From an uncultured Lachnospiraceae bacterium (GTDB taxonomy: Bacteria; Bacillota; Clostridia; Lachnospirales; Lachnospiraceae), in NCBI GenBank assembly GCA_910579805.1, contig CAJTWM010000009.1, positions 1 through 64,000 on the forward strand: a DNA stretch of 64,000 bases, in the 5' to 3' direction. Shown piece by piece: positions 51,651 to 61,353 of the stretch; position 1 is the first letter of the stretch; each line of letters starts with the position of its first letter. A program made the translations under genes and the position numbers. A model generated the notes under the pieces. That model made no database searches. It worked only from the letters and a program-made list of their open reading frames with translations, and had not been told where the DNA came from.

Positions 51651-52245
51651 GCGCGTTGTTTTGTTGACAAAAGAAAGAGGGAAGATATCTGCCTTCGCGA
51701 AAGGCGCAAGGAGGCCGAACAGCAGACTGCTGGCGGCAACGACCCCGTTCTGTTTCGGGGAGTTCAATCTGTATGAAGGAAGGACTTCCTATAATATCAT
51801 GGAGGCCTGCATATCTAATTACTTTGAAACACTGCGGGAGGATTTCGAAGCGGCTTATTATGGAATGTACTTTATGGAGATCGCGGATTATTATGCACGG
51901 GAAAATAATGATGAAAAAGAGATGTTAAAGCTTGTCTATCAGTCCCTGAGAGCGCTGCAGCATAAAGGGATTGATAACGAATTGATCCGTTACATATATG
52001 AGATCAAGGCGGTCGCCGTAAACGGAGAATATCCGGGGATTCCCACAGACAGGCAGTTTTCCGAGTCGGCGGTCTATGCGCTTCATTTTATTGAAACGTC
52101 GCAGATCGGCAAACTGTATACTTTTACCGTTACCAGAGAGGTCCTTTCGGAATTGAAATATACGGCAGGGAAACTGCGGGAGCGATTTATGAATCAAAAA
52201 TTTAAAAGTCTGGAGGTTTTGGAAACAATACAAAAACCTTGTTGA
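51586..52245 (+). CDS. recO: DNA repair protein RecO
   Basis: This 219-residue recombination mediator helps load RecA with RecF and RecR at gaps. The OB-fold N-terminus reads VNLTGIVIKTVPIGDFDRRVVLLTKERGKISAFAKGARRPNSRL, the family signature. A helical domain follows; the usual zinc-binding Cys cluster is not visible and the protein is shorter than the common 240-270 residues. Overlap with yqzL indicates translational coupling. Confidence 0.92.
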   Translation: MQETVNLTGIVIKTVPIGDFDRRVVLLTKERGKISAFAKGARRPNSRLLAATTPFCFGEFNLYEGRTSYNIMEACISNYFETLREDFEAAYYGMYFMEIADYYARENNDEKEMLKLVYQSLRALQHKGIDNELIRYIYEIKAVAVNGEYPGIPTDRQFSESAVYALHFIETSQIGKLYTFTVTREVLSELKYTAGKLRERFMNQKFKSLEVLETIQKPC

Positions 52246-52270
52246 AAAACCAAGGCAACTCGGATATAAT
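52242..52270 (+). promoter_or_regulatory. Strong sigma-A promoter before the lipoprotein gene
   Basis: TTGAAA (52242-52247), a 17-base spacer and a perfect TATAAT (52265-52270) lie just at and after the recO stop. The 5' UTR of about 85 bases contains GGAG before the ATG. It may also drive glyS. Confidence 0.75.
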
Positions 52271-52363
52271 AGATAGTTAAGTATGAAGAAAATTTAGGTG
52301 GGAATTGAAAATTTTCCACCTTCGAATTGGGAAAAAGATGCAGACTAAGGAGAGGCAGGTTGT

Positions 52364-52984
52364 ATGAGAGGGCAGAGACTGAAAGCGGTTCTGGCAGTAG
52401 GGATATTGTGTATGGTTTTATGTGCCTGCGGCCGGGATTCCAATGTAACGAAAGAAACAACCGTAAAGGTCGGACAGGACGGGACGGTCACCAATACTAT
52501 CATAGAAAATTTTGACGGCTCCCTTTATAGTGCGGATGATCTACAGAGCATGATGCTGAGCGAGGTATCGTCGTTTAATTCCGCCACGGGAGGAAAGAGC
52601 ATCACGATCGACAAAGTGGAGGCGTCGGAGGGACAGATCGAGGTGGCCATGACCTATGCCAACGCTTCTGTTTACGAGGAATTTAACGAGAGAACTTTCT
52701 TCTACGGAACCATGAAAGAATTTTACGGTTCCGGCATCAAGACGGAAGGCATCGTGCTTCATACAAAAGACGACGAATCTTACGGAATGGAAGAACTCCT
52801 GAAAAAAGAGGATACCTGTATCCTTGTTTTGGAAAAATCAAAGACAGAAGGTTCGATCAGGATAGAAACACCTTCCAAGATTTTATATGTCAGCGATAAC
52901 GTGGAGTTTCTTTCGGGTAAAAGCGCAAGGGTTTCGGCGGACACGGAGGAACCGGCCTACCTGATCGTAAAGGGGGAAAAGTAA
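52364..52984 (+). CDS. Predicted lipoprotein of unknown function
   Basis: This 206-residue secreted lipoprotein has a signal peptide (LKAVLAVGILCMVLCAC) with lipobox LCAC, so the mature protein starts at the Cys near residue 24. The mature part is acidic, beginning GRDSNVTKETTVKVGQDGTV. It shows no known enzyme motif; the C-terminal half is beta-rich. It has its own promoter and precedes glyS by 75 bases. Confidence 0.8.
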   Translation: MRGQRLKAVLAVGILCMVLCACGRDSNVTKETTVKVGQDGTVTNTIIENFDGSLYSADDLQSMMLSEVSSFNSATGGKSITIDKVEASEGQIEVAMTYANASVYEEFNERTFFYGTMKEFYGSGIKTEGIVLHTKDDESYGMEELLKKEDTCILVLEKSKTEGSIRIETPSKILYVSDNVEFLSGKSARVSADTEEPAYLIVKGEK

Positions 52985-53059
52985 AGGAACTGGGAGATAC
53001 GCAGGCAGACGGATAGGATGATAGAGACCGTAACAGATTTTGAAAGGAGTAGTTGATAA

Positions 53060-54448
53060 ATGGAAAAGACAATGGAAAAGATTGTGGCGTTGGCAAAGGC
53101 GAGAGGATTTGTATATCCGGGATCGGAGATTTACGGAGGTCTTGCCAACACATGGGATTACGGTAATTTGGGAGTAGAGTTAAAAAATAATGTAAAAAAG
53201 GCATGGTGGCAGAAATTCGTCATGGAAAACCCTTATAATGTAGGCGTGGACTGCGCCATTTTGATGAATCCGCAAACATGGGTGGCATCCGGGCATTTGG
53301 GCGGTTTTTCCGATCCTTTGATGGATTGTAAGGAGTGCCACGAGCGTTTCCGTGCAGATAAGCTGATCGAAGACTTTGCTGAAGAAAAGGGAATGACTTT
53401 GGAAGAGTCGGTGGATGCATGGAGTCAGGAAAAAATGAAACAGTTCATTGAAGATAACAATATTCCCTGTCCTACATGCGGTAAGCATAATTTTACGGAT
53501 ATCAGACAGTTTAACCTTATGTTTAAGACTTTTCAGGGAGTGACGGAAGACGCGAAGAATACGGTCTATTTAAGACCGGAGACGGCGCAGGGTATTTTCG
53601 TGAACTTTAAAAACGTACAAAGGACTTCCCGTAAGAAGATTCCTTTCGGTATCGGGCAGATCGGTAAATCTTTCCGTAATGAGATCACGCCGGGCAACTT
53701 TACTTTCCGTACAAGAGAATTTGAGCAAATGGAACTTGAATTTTTCTGCGAGCCGGGAACGGATCTGGAGTGGTTCCAGTATTGGAGAGGATTCTGCAGG
53801 GATTGGCTGCTTTCTCTTGGCATGAAAGAAGAGGAGATGCGTTTAAGGGATCATTCTCCGGAAGAGCTTTGTTTCTATTCCAAAGGAACGACGGACATCG
53901 AATTTTTATTCCCCTTCGGCTGGGGTGAGCTTTGGGGAATCGCGGACAGGACGGATTATGACCTGACGCAGCATCAGAATACGTCCGGTGAGGATATGTC
54001 CTATTTTGATGATGAAAAGAAGGAGAAATATGTGCCTTATGTGATCGAACCTTCGCTCGGTGCGGACCGGGTTGTGCTCGCTTTCCTTTGCGCAGCTTAT
54101 GATGAAGAAGAGATCGGAGAGGGAGACGTGCGTACCGTATTGCATTTCCATCCGGCGCTGGCACCCGTAAAGATCGGAGTACTGCCTCTTTCTAAAAAGT
54201 TAAACGAAGGCGCGGAAAAAATATTTATGCAGTTATCTAAGAAATATAACTGTGAATTTGACGACAGGGGAAATATTGGCAAAAGGTACCGCAGACAGGA
54301 TGAGATCGGAACGCCGTTCTGTATTACATATGATTTTGATTCTGAAACGGACAACTGCGTAACGGTACGTTTCCGGGATTCTATGGAACAGGAGAGGATT
54401 TCCGTCGATAAACTGGAGGAATATTTTGCAGATAAATTTTCATTTTAA
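53060..54448 (+). CDS. glyS: Glycyl-tRNA synthetase, dimeric type
   Basis: This 462-residue class II enzyme attaches glycine to tRNA-Gly. It is the single-chain alpha2 (GlyQS/eukaryote-like) form. It begins VALAKARGFVYPGSEIYGGL and has motif 2-like RNEITPGNFTFRTREFEQME and motif 3 EPSLGADRVVLAFL, with the C-terminal anticodon-binding domain (APVKIGVLPLSKK). Cys-rich ECHERF and CPTCGKHNF form its zinc-like insert. GGAG precedes the ATG. No T-box leader is seen upstream. Confidence 0.96.
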   Translation: MEKTMEKIVALAKARGFVYPGSEIYGGLANTWDYGNLGVELKNNVKKAWWQKFVMENPYNVGVDCAILMNPQTWVASGHLGGFSDPLMDCKECHERFRADKLIEDFAEEKGMTLEESVDAWSQEKMKQFIEDNNIPCPTCGKHNFTDIRQFNLMFKTFQGVTEDAKNTVYLRPETAQGIFVNFKNVQRTSRKKIPFGIGQIGKSFRNEITPGNFTFRTREFEQMELEFFCEPGTDLEWFQYWRGFCRDWLLSLGMKEEEMRLRDHSPEELCFYSKGTTDIEFLFPFGWGELWGIADRTDYDLTQHQNTSGEDMSYFDDEKKEKYVPYVIEPSLGADRVVLAFLCAAYDEEEIGEGDVRTVLHFHPALAPVKIGVLPLSKKLNEGAEKIFMQLSKKYNCEFDDRGNIGKRYRRQDEIGTPFCITYDFDSETDNCVTVRFRDSMEQERISVDKLEEYFADKFSF

Positions 54449-54531
54449 AGGTCGTAAAATGGAAAACGAAAGTCATTTGAGGATAGAAAACGGATTGGAT
54501 CCGATGGAAATGAAACTTGGAGGAAACTATC

Positions 54532-57186
54532 ATGAAACCATATGGCGTAAATGAATTACGGAAAATGTATTTGGAGTTTTTTGAGAGTAAAGAGCATTTA
54601 AAGATGAAGAGCTTTTCTCTTGTGCCGCATAATGATAACAGTCTTTTGATCATCAATTCCGGTATGGCGCCGCTGAAGCCTTATTTTACCGGGCAGGAAA
54701 TTCCGCCCAAAAGGCGGGTGACTACCTGCCAGAAATGCGTGCGTACCGGCGATATTGAAAATGTAGGGAAAACGGCAAGGCATCTTACTTTTTTTGAGAT
54801 GCTCGGAAATTTTTCTTTTGGCGATTATTTTAAGCGGGATGCGATCAAGTGGAGCTGGGAGTTTTTAACGGAAATAATCGGTATGGATCCGGAAAGGCTC
54901 TATCCTTCCATTTATTGCGAGGATGATGAAGCTTATGAGATCTGGACGAAAGAAGTGGGAGTGCCGGAAGAGAAGATTACAAGGTTTTACCGTGACGAAA
55001 CCGGCGCGTGCGATAATTTCTGGGAGCACGGAGCGGGTCCCTGCGGCCCTTGTTCCGAGATCTATTATGACAGAGGGCTGCAATACGGATGCGGAAAACC
55101 GGATTGTAAAGTAGGCTGCGACTGCGACCGTTTTATGGAAGTGTGGAATAACGTATTTACGCAGTTTGACGGCGACGGACACGGTAACTATACGGAACTT
55201 GCCCAAAAGAATATTGATACGGGTATGGGATTAGAGAGGCTTGCCGTTGTGGTACAGGATGTGGACAGCGTATTTGATATCGATACGATGAAAGCGATCC
55301 GCGACCGTATCTGCGAACTGGCGGCGGTAACATATCAGGAAGAAGAGGCAAAAGACGTTTCCATCCGTCTGATCACGGATCATATCCGTTCTTCCACTTT
55401 TATGATCTCCGACGGTATCATGCCCTCTAACGAAGGCCGGGGGTATGTGCTTAGAAGGTTGATCCGCCGGGCGGCAAGACACGGGAGAAAGCTGGGGATT
55501 GAAGGTGAATTTCTTGCCAATCTGAGCGCTACGGTCATTGCGGAATGCAAGGACGGCTATCCGGAATTAGAGGAGAAAAAAGAGTTTATTTTTAATGTGC
55601 TCACACAGGAAGAGAATAAATTCAATAAGACGATCGATCAGGGACTTTCCATTTTGGAAGATATGGAAAGGGGGATGGAGAAAGAAGGCAAAAAGCAGTT
55701 ATCCGGCGCAGATGCCTTTAAATTATACGATACTTACGGCTTTCCTTTGGATCTTACCATGGAAATTCTGGAAGAAAAAGGTTTTGGCGTAGACGAAAAA
55801 GGGTTTGACGCCGCCATGGAAGAGCAGAAAGAAACAGCCCGTAAGGCTCGGAAAGCGACCAATTATATGGGGGCGGACGTGACGGTATACGAATCTATCG
55901 ACCCTTCCGTCACATCGGAATTTGTAGGTTATGACAGATTGGAGCATGTATCGAAGATTTCGGTGCTGACGACGGAAAGCGAGATCACGGATGCTTTAAC
56001 GGACGGACAGACAGGTACGGTCATTGTGGAAGAAACACCGTTTTATGCGACCATGGGCGGACAGTGCGCGGATACAGGTACGATTCTGACAGAGGCAGGA
56101 GAATTTGCGGTAGAGGATACCGTGAAGCTTTTGGGCGGTAAGGTAGGACATATCGGTAAGATGACAAGGGGAATGCTGAAAGCCGGCGATACCGCGACAT
56201 TAAAGGCGGATGCGCAGAGAAGGGCAAATATCTGTAAAAACCACAGCGCTACCCACCTTCTGCAAAAAGCCCTGCGTACCGTACTCGGCAGTCATGTGGA
56301 ACAGGCAGGTTCTTATGTGGACGGAGAAAGGCTGCGTTTTGACTTTAGTCATTTTTCGGCAATGACAAAGGAAGAGATCGATAAAGTGGAGCGGCTGGTG
56401 AATGAAAAGATCGTGGAGAATATGCCGGTCGTAACGGATATCTGCGATATTGAAGAAGCGAAAAAATCGGGCGCTATGGCGTTGTTTGGCGAAAAATACG
56501 GGGAAAAAGTCCGGGTTGTCAGGATGGGAGATTTTTCCATTGAACTTTGCGGCGGCACCCATGTAAGATCAACGGGAACTATCACGGCCTTTAAGATCGT
56601 GTCGGAAAGCGGCGTGGCAGCAGGAGTAAGAAGGATCGAAGCCCTGACGGGCGGAGGCGTATTCGCTTATTATGCAAAGTTGGAAGAAACCATGGAAAAA
56701 GCCGCAAAAGCAGTGAAGACAACGCCTGCCGGCCTGCTGGAAAAGATAGAGCATTTAACGGCGGAATTGAAAAAACTGCAGAGTGAAAATGAATCTTTAA
56801 AAAGTAAGGCCGCGAAAGAAGCCTTAGGAGACGTTTTGGATAAAGTTACGGAGGTAAAGGGTGTGAAACTGCTTGCTGCCAGCGTGTCCGGTGTGGATAT
56901 GAACGGTCTGCGGGATCTGGGCGATCAGTTGAGGGACAAACTGGGAGAAGGCGTGGTCGTACTTGCATCGGATATAGAGGGCAAAGTCAATCTGATTGCC
57001 ATGGCGACTGAAACGGCCATGCAGAAGGGCGCTCATGCAGGAAATCTGATCAAAGGTATCGCCGGCTTTGTCGGAGGCGGAGGCGGAGGCCGTCCGAATA
57101 TGGCGCAGGCAGGAGGTAAAAATCCTGCGGGAATACCAGAGGCGGTAAAGGAAACGGCCCATGTTTTGGAGGCTCAGTTATCTTAA
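54532..57186 (+). CDS. alaS: Alanyl-tRNA synthetase
   Basis: This enzyme of about 884 residues charges and edits tRNA-Ala. It has the catalytic N-terminus (MKPYGVNELRKMYLEFFESK, RVTTCQKCVRTGDIENVG, GFLEMLGNFSFGDYFK-like), DNFWEHGAGPCGPCSEIYYD, the editing domain HSATHLLQKALRTVLGSHVEQAGS with CGGTH, and the C-Ala GGGGGGRPNMAQAGGK tail. The ATG at 54532 is eight bases after GGAGG; the in-frame TTG at 54517 overlaps that site. Confidence 0.97.
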   Translation: MKPYGVNELRKMYLEFFESKEHLKMKSFSLVPHNDNSLLIINSGMAPLKPYFTGQEIPPKRRVTTCQKCVRTGDIENVGKTARHLTFFEMLGNFSFGDYFKRDAIKWSWEFLTEIIGMDPERLYPSIYCEDDEAYEIWTKEVGVPEEKITRFYRDETGACDNFWEHGAGPCGPCSEIYYDRGLQYGCGKPDCKVGCDCDRFMEVWNNVFTQFDGDGHGNYTELAQKNIDTGMGLERLAVVVQDVDSVFDIDTMKAIRDRICELAAVTYQEEEAKDVSIRLITDHIRSSTFMISDGIMPSNEGRGYVLRRLIRRAARHGRKLGIEGEFLANLSATVIAECKDGYPELEEKKEFIFNVLTQEENKFNKTIDQGLSILEDMERGMEKEGKKQLSGADAFKLYDTYGFPLDLTMEILEEKGFGVDEKGFDAAMEEQKETARKARKATNYMGADVTVYESIDPSVTSEFVGYDRLEHVSKISVLTTESEITDALTDGQTGTVIVEETPFYATMGGQCADTGTILTEAGEFAVEDTVKLLGGKVGHIGKMTRGMLKAGDTATLKADAQRRANICKNHSATHLLQKALRTVLGSHVEQAGSYVDGERLRFDFSHFSAMTKEEIDKVERLVNEKIVENMPVVTDICDIEEAKKSGAMALFGEKYGEKVRVVRMGDFSIELCGGTHVRSTGTITAFKIVSESGVAAGVRRIEALTGGGVFAYYAKLEETMEKAAKAVKTTPAGLLEKIEHLTAELKKLQSENESLKSKAAKEALGDVLDKVTEVKGVKLLAASVSGVDMNGLRDLGDQLRDKLGEGVVVLASDIEGKVNLIAMATETAMQKGAHAGNLIKGIAGFVGGGGGGRPNMAQAGGKNPAGIPEAVKETAHVLEAQLS

Positions 57187-57223
57187 AACTTAAGAAACTT
57201 AAGAAACATTTTTCAAAAAATAG

Positions 57224-57251
57224 TTGACGGATAGGGTTTTTGTGATATAAT
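57224..57251 (+). promoter_or_regulatory. Strong sigma-A promoter of rpsU
   Basis: TTGACG (57224-57229), a 16-base spacer and TATAAT (57246-57251) lie about 95 bases before the rpsU ATG. This agrees with high expression of a ribosomal protein. Confidence 0.75.
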
Positions 57252-57345
57252 ATAAATTGTGCAGATGGGTATCCGTATCAGTATGCATAAAATTAACCCA
57301 ATCAGTCGAGTAACTTCGCGGGACTGAAGGGAGGTCAGGTGTGAT

Positions 57346-57522
57346 ATGTCAAACGTAATCGTAAAAGAGAATGAGACTTTAGACAGCGCTTTACGTCGTT
57401 TCAAGAGAAGCTGCGCAAAAGCCGGTATCCAGCAGGAGATCCGCAAAAGAGAGCATTACGAGAAGCCTAGCGTAAAACGTAAGAAGAAATCTGAAGCAGC
57501 AAGAAAACGTAAATATAACTAA
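57346..57522 (+). CDS. rpsU: 30S ribosomal protein S21
   Basis: This 58-residue basic protein starts MSNVIVKENETLDSALRRFK and has the family's KREHYEKPSVKRKKKSEAAR basic tail. S21 binds near the anti-Shine-Dalgarno end of 16S rRNA. GGGAGG lies just before the ATG. It has its own promoter and a terminator hairpin behind it. Confidence 0.97.
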   Translation: MSNVIVKENETLDSALRRFKRSCAKAGIQQEIRKREHYEKPSVKRKKKSEAARKRKYN

Positions 57523-57531
57523 TTGTGTGAC

Positions 57532-57566
57532 AAGTCTCTGACCCTGACGGTGAGAGACTTTGTTAT
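57532..57566 (+). terminator. Terminator hairpin after rpsU
   Basis: AAGTCTCT (57532-57539) pairs with AGAGACTT (57553-57560) around a 13-base GC-containing loop. TTGTTATT follows. It fits an intrinsic terminator ten bases past rpsU. Confidence 0.65.
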
Positions 57567-57609
57567 TATGAGACAGTCGGTAAGCGGCAAAAGAGGATGG
57601 GAGATAAAC

Positions 57610-58203
57610 ATGTGGACAAGGGAGATCTTGGGTACGGATGTATATCATCTTGTATCGGCATTTATTGTATATAGTATATTAGGGTGGTTTGTAGAATCTA
57701 TTTATATGTCTTTCTGTAATAGGAAATTAACCAACAGAGGGTTTGCAAAAGGGCCGTTTTGTCCGATCTATGGTTTCGGAGGCGTGCTGGGATATTTGAT
57801 ACTTCATCCTTTACATAACAATGTAGTCGCGCTTTATCTTACCGGTGCTTTTTTGGCTACGGCATTTGAATTTCTGGTCGGGAAACTAATGATCAGGACG
57901 TTAGGGGAATTATGGTGGGACTATAATAACAAACCTTTTAATTATAAAGGGATCATTTGTCTGGAGAGCACGGTCGCCTGGGGATTTTATGCAGTGATCA
58001 TCATTACTTTCCTGCATGGAAAGATCATTGGATTTATTGACTGGTATAATCCTACTTTCGGGATTATTGTCTGCCGGATCATATTGCTGCTCATGGCAAT
58101 CGATTATTGTATGCAGCTCTATAAAGTGCTTCATGTACAGATCAAAGCGCAGAGAGAAAAATTGATTGACAAATATCAGACTTTTAAGGCAAGATGGTAT
58201 TAA
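57610..58203 (+). CDS. Putative ABC-transporter type IV (CmpB-like) membrane protein
   Basis: This 197-residue protein with five membrane helices belongs to the CmpB-like putative permease family. It has IVYSILGWFVESIYMSFCNRKLTNRGFAKGPFCPIYGFG and GELWWDYNNKPFNYKGIICL, both family hallmarks. The transport role is only presumed. ATG 57610 follows GGGAG; the upstream open frame lies in the terminator region and was not used. A terminator follows. Confidence 0.85.
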   Translation: MWTREILGTDVYHLVSAFIVYSILGWFVESIYMSFCNRKLTNRGFAKGPFCPIYGFGGVLGYLILHPLHNNVVALYLTGAFLATAFEFLVGKLMIRTLGELWWDYNNKPFNYKGIICLESTVAWGFYAVIIITFLHGKIIGFIDWYNPTFGIIVCRIILLLMAIDYCMQLYKVLHVQIKAQREKLIDKYQTFKARWY

Positions 58204-58229
58204 CGATACAGGCATGGAGAAGGATATAT

Positions 58230-58262
58230 AAGGAACGGAATGCGGACCGTTCCTTATTTTTG
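58230..58262 (+). terminator. Strong intrinsic terminator after the CmpB-like gene
   Basis: AAGGAACGG (58230-58238) pairs with CCGTTCCTT (58247-58255) around an eight-base loop, and ATTTTT follows. It is a textbook rho-independent signal. Confidence 0.85.
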
Positions 58263-58312
58263 TGGAAAAACCGTATATATTTGGAAAGAAAAACATATTT
58301 ATTAGGTAAAGA

Positions 58313-59503
58313 GTGTATAAAAGGGGCAAAAATTTGGGAAAGGGATTTTTAAAAAAATGTGCGGCAGGTTTTCTGGCGGTCGTATTATTTGTGCAGTGCG
58401 GTCTGTACACACAGGCGGCGCAGGTAAACATCGACGCGCCTTCTGCAATTTTAATAGAAGCCTCTACAGGAAAAGTAGTTTTTGAGCAGGATGCGGATTC
58501 CAAGCGCAGTCCTGCAAGTATCACAAAGATCATGACGCTTCTTCTTATTTTTGAAACGTTGGAAGACGGAAAGATCAAATTGTCAGACGACGTTATGACG
58601 AGCGCATATGCCAAATCCATGGGCGGTTCTCAAGTATTTTTAGAGGAGGGAGAGACGCAGACTTTGGATACTATGATAAAATGTATTGCGGTAGCTTCCG
58701 GAAATGACGCCAGTGTGGCAGTTGCGGAACATATTGCCGGAAGCGAAGCGGAATTTGTGGAAAAAATGAATGCCAAGGCGAAAGAACTGGGCATGAATAA
58801 TACGCATTTTGTGGATTGCTGCGGTCTTACGGATTCCGACGACCATTATACTACGGCGAGAGACGTTGCCATTATGTCAAGGGAACTTACGACCAGATAT
58901 CCGCAGATCTTTGATTATACCCAGATCTGGATGGAAGATATCACCCATGTGACTGCGCAGGGAAGTTCCGTTTTTACGCTTTCCAGCACCAATAAGCTGC
59001 TTCGTCAATATGAGTGGGCGACGGGGCTGAAGACCGGTTCTACCAGTAAGGCAAAATTTTGTCTTTCCGCTACGGCGTCCAAAGACGGAGTAGATCTGAT
59101 CGCAGTGGTTATGGCGGCTCCGGATCCAAAAGCGCGTTTTCAGGACGCGGTCACGCTTTTGAACTGCGGGTTCAATGTCTGCAATATTTTTGTGGATAAG
59201 AATGAGACGGCGGTAGGAAATATGGAGGTCAGAGGCGGCGTGGAAAAGAGCGTACCCCTCTGTTATGAAGGGGAATTCAGATTTGTGGATATTGACGGAA
59301 ACGATTTAGGGAAGATCGAAAAGATCGTCCATCTTCCGGAGTATGTCCAAGCGCCTGTTTCAAAGGGGCAGGTCGCAGGTGAGGCGGTGTATTTTCTGAA
59401 CGGAAAAGCGGTTGGAAGTGTGCCGATCCTTTTTGACGGGGAAGTGGAAAAGGCGAAATATATAGATTACTTAAAAGAAGGATTATTGTATTTCCTTTTA
59501 TAG
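58313..59503 (+). CDS. D-alanyl-D-alanine carboxypeptidase (DacF-like, S11 family)
   Basis: This 396-residue low-molecular-weight penicillin-binding protein trims the terminal D-Ala of peptidoglycan outside the membrane. It has a signal peptide (FLKKCAAGFLAVVLFVQCGL, cut after TQAA), the SITK serine motif (Ser69, Lys72), SGN (129-131) and KTG (240-242). The C-terminal beta domain includes YCYEGEF-like text and an amphipathic membrane anchor at the end (IDYLKEGLLYFLL). Start is GTG 58313, with TTG 58334 behind AAAGGGG as the alternative. Confidence 0.93.
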   Translation: MYKRGKNLGKGFLKKCAAGFLAVVLFVQCGLYTQAAQVNIDAPSAILIEASTGKVVFEQDADSKRSPASITKIMTLLLIFETLEDGKIKLSDDVMTSAYAKSMGGSQVFLEEGETQTLDTMIKCIAVASGNDASVAVAEHIAGSEAEFVEKMNAKAKELGMNNTHFVDCCGLTDSDDHYTTARDVAIMSRELTTRYPQIFDYTQIWMEDITHVTAQGSSVFTLSSTNKLLRQYEWATGLKTGSTSKAKFCLSATASKDGVDLIAVVMAAPDPKARFQDAVTLLNCGFNVCNIFVDKNETAVGNMEVRGGVEKSVPLCYEGEFRFVDIDGNDLGKIEKIVHLPEYVQAPVSKGQVAGEAVYFLNGKAVGSVPILFDGEVEKAKYIDYLKEGLLYFLL

Positions 59504-59586
59504 AGGATGATTTTGTGGTATACTATAACGGTTAGGTTCGGCGGCAGGAAAAGGCCGGGCCGTTACGGATGGAATGAGGGAACTGC

Positions 59587-60471
59587 ATGACGGGAATGAT
59601 TGTTGGGATCGTGTCGGTCTGTCTGCTGCTTACGGGATGTATGATCTACGATACCCATCGTTTTGTGACGGTGGAGACTACGATACGGTCGGAAAAAATA
59701 AAAAAAGAAGTCACGGCGGTGGTACTGTCGGATATGCATAACAAGTGTTATGGAAAAGGAAACGTTAAGCTTCTTAAGAAAATAGACGAGATACGGCCGG
59801 ATATGATTTTCATTGCAGGGGATATGCTGAATGCAAAACCGGGAGCGGATTTTTCCGATACCGTGGCTTTTTTACGGAAACTTGCTTTAAAATACAGACT
59901 GCTTTACGGAATCGGTAATCATGAGCACAGGATCTGTCTGTATCCTGATGTTTATGGGAACATGAACGAAGCGTATTGGGGGGCTCTTCAAGAGGAAAAT
60001 ATTATAAAACTGGAGAACCGGAAGATAGAGTTTGCGAGGGAAGGGATCGGCGTATACGGCGTTCAGATAGGCAGGGAATTTTATAAACGGTTTAAGATCC
60101 GCGACATGGAGACGTCTTATCTGAAAAAGCTTTTGGGCGAACCGGAGGATAAGTATTTTAACATACTGATCGCCCACAATCCCGATTATTTTGAAACCTA
60201 CGCGGCATGGGGGGCGGATCTGGTGCTTTCCGGCCATGTACACGGAGGGATCGTAAGGCTGCCGTTCCTTGGCGGCGTCCTTTCTCCGGCGTGCCGCCTG
60301 TTCCCCAAATATGACGGTGGGATCTTTAAAGAAAAAAACAGTATGATGATATTGAGCAGGGGTCTGGGATCCCATACCATCCCGATACGCCTGTTTAATC
60401 CGGGAGAGCTTCATGTGCTGCATCTTGGCTCCGGAAACGGAGGAGAGGCAATAATAAATAGAAATAAATAA
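59587..60471 (+). CDS. Membrane-anchored metallophosphoesterase (YkuE-like)
   Basis: This 294-residue calcineurin-like phosphoesterase has one N-terminal membrane helix (MIVGIVSVCLLLTGCMIY). Metal ligands appear in VVLSDMHNKCYG, IAGDMLN, GIGNHEHR, AHNPDYFE and LSGHVHGG. Relatives (YkuE) cleave UDP-2,3-diacylglucosamine-like or wall substrates; the substrate here is unknown. It follows the carboxypeptidase by 83 bases, suggesting an envelope role. ATG is preceded by GGG. Confidence 0.85.
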   Translation: MTGMIVGIVSVCLLLTGCMIYDTHRFVTVETTIRSEKIKKEVTAVVLSDMHNKCYGKGNVKLLKKIDEIRPDMIFIAGDMLNAKPGADFSDTVAFLRKLALKYRLLYGIGNHEHRICLYPDVYGNMNEAYWGALQEENIIKLENRKIEFAREGIGVYGVQIGREFYKRFKIRDMETSYLKKLLGEPEDKYFNILIAHNPDYFETYAAWGADLVLSGHVHGGIVRLPFLGGVLSPACRLFPKYDGGIFKEKNSMMILSRGLGSHTIPIRLFNPGELHVLHLGSGNGGEAIINRNK

Positions 60472-60576
60472 TCAGGATAATCTCAGGAATAATGTCGTGA
60501 GTACTTGAAATTATTGCTATTTATTAGTAAAATTAATGGTATGCCTGTTTAGGGTTTGGTAAGAATGGAGGTTTCT

Positions 60577-61332
60577 ATGGCGATTCCGGTGAAATTGGAG
60601 GTATTTGAAGGACCGTTGGATCTGCTTTTACATCTGATTGATAAGAACAAAGTGGATATTTATGATATTCCGATCGTGGAGATCACGGAGCAGTATTTAG
60701 ACTATATCAAACAGATGGAAACAGAAGATATGAACGTGATGAGCGAGTTTCTCGTTATGGCGGCGACATTGCTCGATATCAAGTGCAGGATGCTTCTGCC
60801 CAAAGAAGTAAATGAAGAAGGGGAAGAGGAAGATCCAAGGGCGGAACTGGTACAAAAGCTGTTGGAATACAAAATGTATAAATATATGTCTTTTGAATTA
60901 AAGGACAAGCAGGTGGACGCGGAGAAAGCATTTTACAGAGAACAGGCGCTGCCCAAAGAGATAGAAGAGTACCGGCCGCCTATCGATTATGAGGAACTGA
61001 TCGGAGACATGACGTTGAATAAGCTTCATGAGATCTTTAAATCTATTGTGAAGAAGCAGACGGATAAGATCGATCCTGTCAGAAGTACGTTTGGGAAGAT
61101 TGAAAAGGATGAGATCGATATGGATGAAAAAGCGTTGTTTGTGGAGGCTTATATCAAAGAACACAGGACATGCAGCTTCAGAAAGCTGTTAGAGAAACAG
61201 CATAGTAAAATGGAAGTCATCGTAACCTTTTTAGTGATCTTGGAGCTGATGAAGATAGGAAAGATCAATATTGTGCAGGAAAACATTTTTGACGATATCA
61301 GGATCAGCATGAGAATGCAGGGACAGGCATAG
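60577..61332 (+). CDS. scpA: Segregation and condensation protein A
   Basis: This 251-residue kleisin links SMC heads to form condensin with ScpB. It has IPVKLEVFEGPLDLLLHLIDKNKVDIYDIPIVEITEQYLDYI, the typical N-terminus, and a winged-helix C-terminus (CSFRKLLEKQHSKMEVIVTFLVILELMKIGKI). ATG 60577 follows GGAGG by six bases; in-frame ATG 60565 would overlap that site. scpB follows at 61354. Confidence 0.95.
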   Translation: MAIPVKLEVFEGPLDLLLHLIDKNKVDIYDIPIVEITEQYLDYIKQMETEDMNVMSEFLVMAATLLDIKCRMLLPKEVNEEGEEEDPRAELVQKLLEYKMYKYMSFELKDKQVDAEKAFYREQALPKEIEEYRPPIDYEELIGDMTLNKLHEIFKSIVKKQTDKIDPVRSTFGKIEKDEIDMDEKALFVEAYIKEHRTCSFRKLLEKQHSKMEVIVTFLVILELMKIGKINIVQENIFDDIRISMRMQGQA

Positions 61333-61353
61333 GGAAAAGAATGGAGGATTAGT

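Noticed and set aside
57188..57212. CTTAAG palindromes after alaS as a terminator
   Set aside because: The stems are short A/T-rich hexamers without a stable GC stem; too weak to call.
57910..58620. Open frame of 236 codons on the - strand
   Set aside because: It spans a strong + strand terminator and overlaps two well-supported + strand genes.
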